This document shows positions 46,162 to 57,819 of a stretch of DNA of 64,000 bases, in pieces. The DNA lies in assembly GCF_003286085.1 (NCBI RefSeq), contig NW_020825294.1, positions 15,584,501 to 15,648,500 on the forward strand. The letters are read 5' to 3'. The notes beneath the pieces are model-generated. The model did no database searches, had not been told where the DNA came from, and worked only from the letters and a program-made list of their open reading frames with translations. The stretch is from Drosophila persimilis. Taxonomy: Eukaryota; Arthropoda; Insecta; Diptera; Drosophilidae. Both the position numbers and the translations under genes were made by a program. The number at the start of each line of letters is the position of its first letter. Within the stretch, counting starts at the first letter, position 1.

Positions 46162-47362
46162 GTGTGAAATCTAATTGGTAATTTTACTTTTTAAAAAAGT
46201 CTATACAGATAATGCGATCGCTTGGTATTGGGAAATTTTGTTCGACTGTATGAAAGTCGTGCGGAATGACATATTTTCCTGTAGATAACTCTACGAATGT
46301 TAAACCTTTAGAAAAACTGAACCTTCACCAATTCCAGATATTTGTGTTGATATAAATGAGTTAACATGTTCAAATGTATGAAGGTTTTCTTTTATCACAG
46401 ATATGTCTGCACCAGTGTCTAATAATAAATGTTTTTTTCATTATTTACTTTAATGAAGATAATGAGATCTAAATTAACTAATCGTACATTAATTTTTTCG
46501 CTTTTGAATATATTAAGGGGAGTTCTGGTTTTTCGAGATACTTTGAGTAACTCGAACATGGCTGTTGTTATTGTGGCTGCTATAGTCTCGGTTGGAATTA
46601 TTCCTTCCTCGGCTATGGCCACGGAAATTTCCTCTGCAATTTTCCCTACTTATTATAATTGTTAATGGGGTAATTTTGGTAGTTTGAGTAACAATTACCT
46701 CGACTGCTAGGTCTACACCCTTGGATATAGCGGAAATTATCACCTCTACCAGTTCTACCTCTATTATATCATACAGTGCTTGCACTTCCGGACATTTAAT
46801 GGCTTCATTCATTGTTTTGAATGTGCCAGCCTTAAGTATGGTTTTTAGTCTATAATGTTCACAATTTTTGACCATGGTAGCTATGGCTTCTTTAGTGCTG
46901 AATGTATCAGGGCTCAGGGCTTAGTCCTTCATCAATATACGAAGACTCGAGCAGTTTTCGTACATTTTCGATTTCATTAGCAAATTGGGTTGCTGTTTTG
47001 CCTTTTTGGTAAACATTTCCCATTTTTGCTTTGACAAGGTCGGATTTTTCACCGACGATTGTTGTCTGTAATTTATTGATGATTGTATCAATTGTAAGTT
47101 CATTTTTGACCGTGTAGAGCGCGGAGCCAATTATTTTTGATTTAATTACCTCAATGGCAACTTTCTCATAAGATCCCTTTGTTAGGTTATTTTTGTGCTC
47201 ATTTATTAATTGATAAATGTTGTTATATTGCTCAAATAATATGGTTATGTGGTGAACTAGCGTGTCGACTTTTATAATTGTATCTTTATTAAGGCTCTTG
47301 TAAGATTTTTGAAATTTGTCTTTAAAATTATTTATTTGTCGAGCAAATTCACTCCATTCCAT
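46162..47362 (-). pseudogene. Ty3/gypsy gag and protease fragment, unit 3
   Basis: Copy of 27835-29089. A deletion of about 50 bases at 47190 removes the gag frameshift of the other copies, so gag reads open for 151 codons from 47362 (MEWSEFARQINNF ... NLTKGSYEKVAIEV). The protease region has one base fewer near 46312. Confidence 0.8.
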
Positions 47363-47448
47363 AGCTATAAGTTATATTTGAGGAAAAAATAAAATTGTGC
47401 GCTACTTTTTTTTTTTTTGTCTAAATCATTGCCTCTATTGATGTATTT
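47363..47448. other. Poly(T)-containing spacer
   Basis: Leader remnant of the gypsy piece with a T-run at 47406-47418. Confidence 0.5.
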
Positions 47449-48507
47449 TTATACTCGATACTCAAAATGAGTATTGGGGTATATTAGATTTTGTGGTAAA
47501 AGTCGATGTGTGTAACGTCCAGAAGGAATCGTTTCCGACCCCATAAAGTATATATATTCATGATCAGCATCAATAGTCGAGTCGATTGAGCCATGTCTGT
47601 CTGTCCGTCTGTCTGTCCGTCCGTCCGTCCGTCTGTCCGTCCCCTTCAGTGCCTAGTGCTCAAAGACTATAAGAGCTAGAGCAACGATGTTTTGGATCCA
47701 GACTTCTGTGATTTCAAAACTTCGCCTCGCCCACTTTCGCCCACACAAAAGGCGAAAGTCTGTGGCATCCACAACTTTGACGATACGAAAAAACTAAAAG
47801 CGCAGAATCGTAGAAGATGACTATATCTTCTAGAGTGCAAAATCTGAACGAGATCGTATAATTATTATAGCCAGAATCAAGAAAACAATTTCATTCTTTC
47901 TCGCTCTGTCTCTCTCTAACACACAGGTTTCATGGTCGGTTTTGCCAATTGCAAAATATGAGTTCAAGGATCTCAGAACCTATAACAGCCAGAGCAACCA
48001 AATTTGGTATCCACATTCCTGTGATATCGGACCTTGACCGTTTTGTGTCAAAATTTCGCCACACCCCCTTCCTTCTCAAAAACTATTAAAGCTGGAGCAA
48101 CCAAATTTGGTATCCACACTCCTGTTAGATCTCATTATAAAACGTTTATCTCAAAATTTCGCCCCACCCTTTTCCGACACCACAAAGGACGAAAATCTGT
48201 TGCATCCACAATATTGCACATTCGAGAAAACTAAAAACGCAGAATCATAGATAATGACCATATCTATCAGATGGCTGAATCTGGATCAGATCGGATCATT
48301 TTTATAGCAAAAAGGAACAAATCAATTTGAAGTGGCTACGCAGCGCCCGACGTCACGCTCAGACTGATTTTCTGTCTCTCTCGCACGCAGTCTTTGTCAT
48401 GTCGTTTAATATTAGCGGCGTCTGCCGGAGGAGAGCCATACTGACTTAGTATCGGGTATAACTGTAGAGTTGCGGTGTACGCAGCAACTCACAACGTTCC
48501 CCCCGTT
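47449..48507 (+). mobile_element. DINE-1-like element
   Basis: Has a full 5' palindrome (TATACTCGATACTC), which the matching copies at 29185 and 39646 have lost. 3' end normal. Confidence 0.88.
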
Positions 48508-49077
48508 TAAGTTAAACCCAACCTTATTAAACTCCCGGGTTACTTCCTTTACATGCTTTTTAGCATCCAGTATCGTATCGGCACCTGTCATCAGGTCATA
48601 TCATTCTTTATGATTTCCCTAATTGCTTGATTTTTGCAATTATCTGCTATTGCAACAAGCACCCTGGTTGCTAAGTAGAGTGCTGAAGCTGTACCGTACG
48701 TAACGGTTGTAAGTTTATAATCTTTTATCTTTTCGTTTGGGTTATCTCTTTAAATTATATGCAAATATTGTTGATCGTCTTTATCAACATTAATTTGCCG
48801 GTAAATTTTTTCAATGTCCGCAGATATTACAAATGGCCATTTACGCCCTTTCCTCATAATATCGAAGATATCTTTTTGGAGCCTTGGTCCAACCCACATG
48901 ATATCATTTAAACTTTTATTGTTTGTGGTTTTTGCTGAAGCATCGAAAACCACCCTCAGCTTTGTCGTTAGACTGGAATCTCTTATGACTCCTTGATGGG
49001 GTAAATAATATTTCCCATCTTCTTTGGACTCTACCATATGTCCTAAGTTTTTATATTCATACATGAACTTTACATAA
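48508..49077 (-). pseudogene. BEL/Pao RT fragment, unit 3
   Basis: As 40730-41299, with the YMDD deletion and stop after YLHII. Confidence 0.87.
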
Positions 49078-49688
49078 TTATACCCGATACTCAAAATGAG
49101 TATTGGGGTATATTAGATTTGTGGTAAAAGTGGATGTGTGTAACGTCCAGAAGGAATCGTTTCCGACCCCATAAAGTATATATATTCTTGATCAGCATCA
49201 ATAGCCGAGTCGATTGAGCCCTGTCTGTCTGTCCGTCCGTCCGTCTGTCCGTCTGTCCGTCTGTCCGTCCCCTTCAGCGCCTAATGCTCAAAGACTATAA
49301 GAGCTAGAGCAACGATGTTTTGGATCCAGACTTCTGTAATATGTCACTGCTCCAAAAATATTTCAAAACTTTGCCCCGCCTACTTCCGCCCCCACAAAAG
49401 GCGAAAATCTGTGGCATCCACAATTTTAAAGATACGAGAAAACCAAAAACGCAGAATCGTAGATAATGATCATATCTATCAGATTGCTGAATCTGGATCA
49501 GATCAGATCATTTTTATAGCCAAAGGGAACATCAATTTGAAGTGGCTACGCAGCGCCCGACGTCACGCTCAGACTGATTTTCTGTCTCTCTCGCACGCAG
49601 TCTTTGTCATGTCGTTTAATATTAGCGGCGTCTGCCGGAGGAGAGCCATACTGACTAAGTATCGGGTATAAATGTAGTTGCGGTGTTC
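49078..49688 (+). mobile_element. DINE-1-like element cut by an LTR insertion
   Basis: Normal 5' end, a large internal deletion near 49462, and an end inside the 3' stem-loop (GTTGCGGTGTTC), where the next element's LTR begins. Confidence 0.87.
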
Positions 49689-51741
49689 TGTAGTGCGCTT
49701 GTTGTAAGAAAAAAAATTGGTTGCATCGACGTCTCAATTTTCCCTAAAATTTGCTACGCGAATAGGCTAAGTCTTCTTCTGGGTTAAAGAAAGCTAAGCT
49801 TTTAATACGCCATCTATTGGGTGCGCTTTGTCACCGTAGGCTGCATATATTATTTCTTTTGGCTGACGTTTTAATCGGCCTTTTCCTCCCACTGTCATTT
49901 TGACAAATCCAAAAGAAAAAGGTAAGAAAGATTGGATGAGGCCTTGATTTCCGGGAGAAGCAGCTCGCTCTCTCCTCGTGGTATCTGAACAGTACGGACG
50001 TACTTATCCAGCTCTCAAAAAAAAAAATAAAAGTTAAAATCAAATAAAAGTTCTCGGGAGATCAGCAGGATCCGCCGTCCTTTCGAAGGCAAGACCCTAT
50101 CCACACAGAAGAGAAACCAATCCCCGATCCACTGTGTAGAGGATGGTGCGAATTTTCCGACGATCGCCCCAAACGTGCCACCGTAGAGTTGGGAAGCTCC
50201 ACCTAAAGTCCCAACGCCCTCCACCAAAGCTGGCCACCGTAGAGTTGGAAAGCCCCAACGCCATCCACCACAGCGAGCCCTTCAGCAGTTCCCGAGCTTC
50301 AGCGCCGACAGAGAGCGGCCCCTCAGCCGTTTCCGAGCTTTAGCGCCGGCAGCAAGCGAGCTCTTCGCCGCCACAACGCGAGCCGTCGCGACCGAGAGTG
50401 GGCCATCCAGCCACCGGGCCAAGAGCCCTAAATAAACAGTGACAAGTGATCTTCCTTGCTAATGACAAGGAAAAACCAGACTCGCCCAAAGAAAAAGAGA
50501 CCCTGACCCGAATTTTTTTTGTCACCGTGCTTCGCCCTAACCTAAAAGTCAGATTATGGCATGGGCAGGTTAAGTGAATTAAATAAACCCCCAACGGAAC
50601 GGGCAGAACTCGTATGAACCTCTTTGTGGCCCATTGTGCACTTACTCCCAAAGAACATTTGTGCACTTGTTAGGCTATTGACCCCTTTGTGCCCGTGAAA
50701 CGAAACCAGCTGCTTGGTGCTTTTTCCGTGCGCCCACACCTTGGTCTATGTATCAAGACCTACCCCAACGAACATGAATAAACGAATAAATAATGAATAA
50801 ATAATATAAATAGAAATTAAATATGGAATAATTTGATTTATGCACTATATATGCCCAAAAAAGTCCATAAACAAAAAGAAAAAGAAAAGAAGATCAAAAT
50901 AATCCGGTGTTAGCCGTGGTCATGCGTGTCCATGGGTGTGTGCTCTCTCTCTACAGCTTACAGGTATTCCCCTCGCCGAAAGATCTTTTGGACGTGGCCG
51001 GAACAAAAAAGTACGTAAGTGAACGAACTCCCAGTTATCCTTAATTATCTTTTAACATAAAGAGGCAAAAACCATACATGAGCTCGGTCGCTTTGTTTTT
51101 TGATTTTCCCTACATTATGTTGGGGCTTTTTTGTTGTAAAGAGGCCTTAAGCCCATGAAAAGCTCAAGAGCTTTTGCAGCTTTAAGCTTTAGCGCAGATC
51201 AGCGGCAGCAGGTGCTTCACACCTATGCGACTGTGATTACTTACCTTTACTTTTTGCATTAATACGAAAATAACGAAAATGAAGAAATCTTAAATTACAA
51301 AAGTTCCTAGTTAAATATTCATAAAATTATTCCCAGTACCCTACTATGTGTTTTTGAGATCTTACCTATTATTCATATTATTTAAAATTATTATTCTTAT
51401 ATTTTTAATTCTCTTATTGCCCTAGCTTATACTCATCCCTTAATTATATATAATTTTCTTTCTACCCGTGTACTTAGCTTTAAAAATAAATATTGTCAAT
51501 GATTTGGAAATGATTTGTAAGAAGATTTTTGTTTAGGAGCCATGCAGGGATCGATGAGGGAGGGGGGGGTATGACCCCAGGCGAGAAAAGGGATCATCCA
51601 TAAGCCATATTTTCTCCGGAATTAGGATGATCAAGGATGGATCAAGGATCAAGCGCGTGCACCAGTCCTGCCCGATACACCCCCGACCAGCTCGAGTGGC
51701 ACCGCCACACACAACAATCGTTGTAGGTGATATGCTACATT
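49689..51741 (+). repeat. 5' LTR of the second RING-Gag element
   Basis: About 2.05 kb; the 3' edge is estimated from the primer site. It contains tandem pairs: GCCACCGTAGAGTTGG units at 50179 and 50233, and TTCAGCAGTTCCCGAGCTTC / CTCAGCCGTTTCCGAGCTTT units at 50281 and 50321. Short ORFs here are not conserved genes. Confidence 0.8.
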
Positions 51742-51751
51742 TATCTTATTT

Positions 51752-51769
51752 TGGCGCCCAACGTGGGGC
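51752..51769 (+). promoter_or_regulatory. Primer-binding site, tRNA-Lys(CUU)
   Basis: TGGCGCCCAACGTGGGGC, identical to 8644-8661. Confidence 0.88.
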
Positions 51770-51841
51770 CCGATCCGGCTTGCCCCATTTAAAGAAATAC
51801 CTTTTATCCCTACTAGACTTTTATCCCTACTAGACCGTTTT

Positions 51842-52594
51842 TTATACCCGATACTCAAAATGAGTATTGGGGTATATTAGATTTGTGGTAAAAGTGGATG
51901 TGTGTAACGTCCAGAAGGAATCGTTTCCGACCCCATAAAGTGTATATATTCTTGATCAGCATCAATAGCCGAGTCGATTGAGCCCTGTCTGTCTGTCCGT
52001 CCGTCCGTCTGTCCGTCTAGTGCCTAGTGCCTAGTGCTCAAAGACTATAAGAGCTAGAGCAACGATGTTTTGGATCCAGACTTCTGTGATATGTCACTGC
52101 TACAAAAATATTTCAAAACTTTGCCCCGCCTACTTCCGCCCCCACAAAGGGCGAAAATCTGTGGCATCCACAATTTTAAAGATACGAGAAAACCAAAAAC
52201 GCAGAATCGTAGAGAATGACCATATCTTTTAGTCTGCGGAATCTGAATTGGATCGTATTATTATTATAGCCAGCATCAAGAAAACAATTTCATTTTTTCT
52301 CGCCCTGTCTCTCTCTAACACACACGTAGCATAGGCGGCTTTGCTTAGAGTAAAACATTAGCGCCTAGATCTCAGAGACTATAAAAGCTAGTGCAACCAA
52401 ATTTGGTATCCACACTCCTAATATATCGGACCGAGACGAGTTTGTTTCAAAATTTCGCCACACCCCCTTCCGCCCCCGCAAAGGATGCAAATCTGGGGAT
52501 ATTCACAAATCTCAGAGACTATTAAAGCTAGAGTAACCAAATTTAGTATCCGCACTCCTGTTAGATCTCACTATAAAACGTATATCTCAAAATT
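51842..52594 (+). mobile_element. DINE-1-like element in the leader, 3' end missing
   Basis: Full 5' palindrome, then family sequence to CTCAAAATT, after which the element's leader resumes. The 3' stem-loop is absent. Confidence 0.85.
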
Positions 52595-53322
52595 GTTTTT
52601 GTTTTTTTTGCTCGTCTTTCCTCTGCAAGTTATCCAGTGGATACTGTGGATCCGTGTAAGCTCATCATGGCCTACAGGGCCTAGTATCGTGTAGGGTATA
52701 TTGGCGTGCAGTAGGTCCGATACACTGGAAGTGTTATAACTTATATTGGGTATAACTCCGTTGGTCGAGCTTAGCCTATCAACTAGTTGAAGATTGTTAT
52801 AGGAGCTAAGCGAGAACACTACTGCAGGAAAGGAGAGTGCATTCCAAATCGTTTTGGATGAAATTCTACGGAGATTGCCCCTAATTAATTTAGTTTTGGC
52901 TGTCCCGAGGAACCCCTGAAAAGATTATTGAGGTTGCAAGCCTCGGTAAGCTTAGGTGACTTCGGACTCCCATACTACCTGATGATTAGTGGAACTAATC
53001 CAGCACCTTCATCAGCCCCAATACTGATCTGACCTTTTAGATTTCCCTGGATGAGGGATTATTTATCCTGCCACGGACCTAACCTGTGAGCCAGATTTCA
53101 GTTATAAGTAGGTTACCCTATTCTTGTCCCTTCCCTACCCAAAAACAATGCAATCCGCTTTACTCTATTCTTACCCAAAAACGATTGCATGGCTCCTAAA
53201 CTATTTTGATATCTATATCTATATCTATTGACTTTGACTTTTTTTTTTATTATTTATTTTTGTTGCATTTGCTATATATATATATATCTAATATATTAAT
53301 ACTTTGTAGTGCCCAAACCGAA
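52595..53322 (+). other. Leader of the second RING-Gag element
   Basis: Untranslated leader with T-rich tracts and a TATATATATATA run at 53274-53286. No gene seen. Confidence 0.55.
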
Positions 53323-54902
53323 ATGGTGGTGTCTCGTAGTACGGAGAATTTTGCCCTCTCAGAAGACACGGGGAAACATTGCCAAATTTGCTCCGAAGTA
53401 ATCGTTTACCAGGTACAACTATTGTCGGCCAGTTGTGGGCACACCTTTCACAGAGTGTGCTTCACCGCTAAAAGTGGTAAGAAACGGAAGTGTCCCACTT
53501 GTCAGCCAGACCTGAACATCACATCGGGCTCAGCTGAGAATCTTAGTCCCATTGGTCCGTCTACGTTTAGAGCACGAATGCCATCTGTTCCTCAGTCCCT
53601 TCAGACGAGAAGTCAAAGCAAAAGAGTTGAAGAGTAAAGCCCTCTTGAGATGGCTAACTCAGAGAATGTCAACAGGTCTCCAATCTCCGTCGACCCTCAA
53701 CAGAGTCAGGCCACTATGGCGGAAACTAAACAGCAGTCCATAGTTGACGCGATTAGAGTAGCTATGGTAGAGCAAACCCGAATTCTGGCGACCAGCATGG
53801 CTAATCAAACTAACCGGCTAGTTCGAGCCATTTCCGATGGACTTCAAAGTACGGCTTCTGCACCCTCCCCGAACATAAATGCAGCTCGGATGCAACCTGT
53901 AGCAGAACTAGAACAGCAACGATCGAGCAACTTTTTCGGCAATCCACTAGTGAACAGGTACCAGTGCCGGGGATTAATCATTCGGGAAATAGTTCGTCAC
54001 CCTCGAAACCCGTAATGTTGGCTCAGGAGTTTCCACAGGTTCCTCCGCTTCTTCCCTTCGGGGAAGATCGTGTTAGCCAGATAATGTCTAATTGGAAACT
54101 GCGGTTTACGGGAAAGGCTGGTATGTCGATTGAGGACTTCATTTACCGTATTGAAGCACTTAAAAAGCAAACTTTGGACGGTAACTTTGAAATAACAGCT
54201 CGATACGCTAGTAACCTCTTTGATGGAAGCGCCAGCGGTATCATAAAAGTGTCCCTGAAGTACGTTGGGAAGATCTATGCCTAGCCTTGCGTGGCCAATT
54301 TAAAGACGATAGAACAGATAGGAATATCAGAACAGAGATCGAATTAAGGAAACAGCGACCAAACGAATCCTTTGATGATTTTTATGGCGTAATTGCCGCA
54401 TTGGCAGATAAACTGTCTGAGCCCATGTCTGAGGCAGCCTTGGTTGAGACACTGCGAGCAAACCTTTTGGCTGATATACAGGATGAAATTTTGTATGAGT
54501 CGGCTGCGACTGTGAAATCACCTTGTCCGAACGCGAGAAATATTCATGCAGTCCGTAGCTAAAACCAAGCCTCCCCTGGCGGCCCCCCGAACTTTACCAC
54601 GCCGTCAAGTCAATGCTATATTAGACGAATCTATTACCCCAGATAGTGAAGAAGTATGTAAAGAAGAAGATCTGGAAGTATCAGCAGTAGAGTTCGTCTG
54701 TTGGAATTGCGGTGGCAAAGGCCATCGATACCAAGAGTGTATGGCCGAACGTAGGATATTTTGCTATGGTTGTGGCAGGGCCGATACTTATAAGCCTAGT
54801 TGCAGAAAGTGCAACCCCCACACGGCAAAAAATTCGTTGTCGCGTGCACCGCCGAAAAGTGCTCGCAAACAACTGGTCAACCAAGCGACCAATACCGAGT
54901 GA
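53323..54902 (+). pseudogene. gag: Gag with N-terminal RING-H2 finger, frameshifted
   Basis: From MVVSRSTENF, residues 20-60 (bases 53380-53502) form RING-H2 with exactly the same spacing as the intact element: C-x2-C-x14-C-x-H-x2-H-x2-C-x10-C-x2-C. The frame then breaks repeatedly: TAA at 53635, shifts near 53945-54010 and 54270, another near 54520. The capsid part is recognisable (LRFTGKAGMSIEDFIYRIEA, RKQRPNESFDDFYGVIAAL), as is the zinc knuckle CWNCGGKGHRYQEC with the following CYGC ... CRKC cluster. Function is lost. Confidence 0.85.
54827..54833 (+). promoter_or_regulatory. Candidate -1 frameshift heptamer
   Basis: A_AAA_AAT in the gag frame, at the position matching 10727-10733 of the intact element. 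A weak GTTGT / ACAAC pairing follows. Confidence 0.5.
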
Positions 54903-56512
54903 ACAATTCTTCTCCTTCCACTGACCTTATTATACCAGATGTGTCAAACAGCGTATACGCTGACCACCTTGCTAGCCCTCCAAATCGATCCCATCGCCGA
55001 AGAATCGATTTTAAGAAAAAATGCAAACTTGAGAAAAGACTGCTCTTAGCTTCTGTAGTTGGAAAACCAAATGATATAAGCCAAAACCAAATACATATAA
55101 GCCGCTGTCCCTAAAGGTTAGAACTGCCGACGGGAAGAGCCAAAGTATAGTCGGCAAAATTTCTTTAAAAGTCACGTATAGAGGGGAATCCAAGGAACTT
55201 TGTTTTTATATTGTACCTTCCTTGACGGGTAATCTCTATTTAGGAATCGATTTTTGGACGGCTTTTGAACTTTTACCGTTGCACTTGATGACACAAAATG
55301 TACGTATTGAAACTTTAGAAGACCCCACCATGAGGGCGCTTCTGCCTTCACAGCAAGTATTACTACAGGAGGTAATAACTCTCTTCCCATCTTACGCAAA
55401 GCAATGTCTAGGAAAGACCTCTGTAATCAGATCCTTTAGCCGACTCAAAGCCCATTAAACAACGCCACTATGCGGTGTCACTGGCAACGGAGAAGCTAAT
55501 GTACGAGGAATTAGACCGAATGCTTAAGCTTGGGGTTATACAAGAATACCGTAGTGATGGTTAAAAAGCCTGGCAAGGTATGATTGTGTATCGATTGTAG
55601 TAAAGTAAACTCGGTCACGGTAAAGGATGCATATCCCATGCCCCTTATAGACGGAATCCTGAGTAGACTACCGAAAGCAGAGTTCATCACAAGCATCGAT
55701 CTAAAGGACGCGTTTTGGCAAATTCCTCTCAATCAAAAAATCTCGTGATAAGGCAGCGTTTACCGTGCCTGGCCGTCCCTTATATGAGTTTGTCGTCATG
55801 CCATTCGGCTTAACCAACGCACCTTGTACCTTGCCGCGACTTATGGATAAAATCATACCAGCCCATCTACGGAATGAAATATTCATATAACTTGACGACC
55901 TCTTAGTTATATCCGATAATTTTGAGCACCATCTGGAGGTGTTGTCCCTGGTCGCATCCCAACTTTCCAAGGCCAATCTTACTATAAATGTGTAAAAAAG
56001 CAAATTTTGCCGGAAAGAGGTTAAATATTTAGGCCACGTGATTGGTTGTGGAAATATTCGCACTGATCCTGACAAAATAGCCGCCGTTAAGGACTTTCCA
56101 GCTCCCCAGTCGATCCAGCAAGTTCGTCGATTTCTCGGAATGACAGGCTGGTACCACAAGTTCATCCACAATTATGCAGCTATTAGTTCACCCATATCAG
56201 ATACTCTGAAATCTAAGCGCAAGTTTATTTGGACTGACGAGGCTCAGCCTGCTTTCGAGTCATTAAAGTCTCAAATGTGTTCCGCGCCAGTTTTACATAG
56301 CCCAAATTTCTCCATACCATTCTCTATACACTATGACGCCAGTCATACAGGCATAGGGGCAGTTCTAATGCAAGAAAACAACGAGGGCGCAGACGTACCA
56401 ATTGCTTTTATGTCGAAAAGCTTAACAAATTCCAGAAGCAATACACTGTAACTGAAAAAGAGTGTTACGCTGCGGTTTTAGCCGTAAAAAAGTGATAACA
56501 TAGTCCCTGATG
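54834..56512 (+). pseudogene. pol: Pol: protease-RT-RNase H remnant
   Basis: Continues in the -1 frame. The protease active-site segment is deleted near 55100; only the C-terminal half (SLTGNLYLGIDFW) remains. RT is in pieces: DAYPMPLIDGILSRLP, MPFGLTNAP, and motif C with Tyr changed to TAA (55888-55890), leaving LDDLLVIS. RNase H starts at HYDASHTGIGAVL and then has a deletion of some 60 codons before VPDALSRTH at 56502. There are several further frameshifts (near 55440, 55545, 55735, 56445). Confidence 0.87.
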
Positions 56513-56514
56513 CC

Positions 56515-57756
56515 TTGTCCCGTACGCACTCAGAAAACTTGTCCTTCGTGGCGTTTGATAGCATGTTGGTCGACCCTGATTCTCCTGAGTTCAAATCACC
56601 AGAATATCAGTCAATTAAAGTGAAGATTAGGTTGAACAGTTCCCGATTGCCTAATCTAAAAATCAAAGATGAACGCATCTTTCGGCGTGCGGAACATGCC
56701 GATTCCAAGATCTCAGACGATTCCTGCTGGAAGCTATGGATACCCCCATCCCTTGTAAAACCCGTCCTCAAAGCTGCCCGTGAGGGTCCCTTGTGTGCCC
56801 ACAGTGGGATAAATAAAACCCTTGAAAGACTCAGGCGATCTTATTATTGGCCAAACTTAGTGGTGGATGTCAAAGAACTCATAAATAATTGCCATATCTG
56901 TAAAACCACGAAGCATCCAAATCAACCCTTAAAGCCATCAATGGGAAATACGGGATTACCTTCTCGATTCTTTCAAAAATGATTTGTAGACTTTTTAGGA
57001 CCTTATCCGAGAAGCAAGTCAGGAAACATTGGCATCTGTGTTGTCTTAGACCATCTGTCAAAATTTCCATTTTTGAAGCCGGTACGAAAATTTACAGCAG
57101 ATTCCTGGAAGAAGACTTCTTTCACTGTTTCGGGGTCCCCGAAACCATCGTAAGCGATAATGGGGTCCAATTTAAATCTCACACTTTTAACTCCTTGCTT
57201 GACAAATATAATATCTCTCATGTCTATACTGCCTTTTATTCTCCTCAAGCCAATGCTTCGGAGAGAGTAAATAGATCCGTTCTGGCGGCCATCAAAAGTT
57301 ATGTTGACCCGGATCAACGTAATTAGGATGAGAAATTAAGCAGCATTTGCTGTGCACTTCGGTCTAGTTATCATTTAGCCATAAGCACTACCCCGTATCG
57401 GTTTGCTTTTGGACAGCATATGGTTACCGATGCCAGCAGATGTTAGAAGATCGCGGCGTCCAATTTTCGTGAGAAGATTCCTTCGCAGCAAAGCAAAAGG
57501 CTCTATACAGGCCCAGCACTTCCGAAATGCCAGATCCTATAACTTACGAACGAGACGAATTTCCTATAGGGATGGACAAGAAGTATATAGACGTAACTTT
57601 CAGCAAAGCAATTTCGCTAAGGGCTTTAGCGCAAAGTTAGCACCAACCTTTATAAAGTCCCGAGTGCGAAGGAAGCTAGGAAACTGCTATTACGTACTGG
57701 AAGATCTTCAAGGCCGCCTTGTAGGTAAATTTCATACCAAGGATATAAAACCTTGA
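56515..57756 (+). pseudogene. pol: Pol: integrase remnant
   Basis: LWIPPSLVKPVLKAA, zinc-binding CAHSGINKTLERL ... NNCHICKTTKHP, then TGA at 56980 just before the first catalytic Asp (FVDFLGPYPRSKSGN). Second Asp in IVSDNGVQF and Glu in NASERVNRS are present; a stop at 57325 and frameshifts near 57050 and 57430 follow. The C-terminal module (KLAPTFIKSRVRRKLG ... GRLVGKFHTKDI) closes at 57756. Here RNase H runs into integrase through CWKLWIPP, which documents the ancestral frame for the intact element. Confidence 0.87.
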
Positions 57757-57819
57757 CATGAATTGTGTGTGTCACTTCGGTGTGTCCCACCCCAAGCGTG
57801 ATTTAAGTGGGGGGTTTTA
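57757..57819 (+). promoter_or_regulatory. Polypurine-tract region before 3' LTR
   Basis: Ends AAGTGGGGGGTTTTA directly before TGTAGTG. A G6 tract at this place is a plausible plus-strand primer. Confidence 0.5.

Larger units (their letters stand above)
24962..49077. repeat. Higher-order tandem array of composite element fragments
   Basis: Three consecutive units share one order: Pao protease-LTR piece, non-LTR RT piece, gypsy gag-protease piece, DINE-1, Pao RT piece, DINE-1. RT pieces start at 30289, 40730 and 48508, giving steps of 10,441 and 7,778 bases. Unit 2 is longer because a 2,374-base DINE-1 plus protease segment is duplicated (31950 and 34324). All coding pieces are on the minus strand and all DINE-1 copies on the plus strand. 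Matching pieces differ by only scattered bases. Confidence 0.85.

Noticed and set aside
24962-49077. CRISPR-like or simple satellite array
   Set aside because: The repeats are multi-kilobase, contain recognisable element proteins and have no spacers.
50015-50666. Short open frames repeated at 50015 and 58146
   Set aside because: They are in the LTR of the second RING element and differ between the two LTRs by indels; no protein family.
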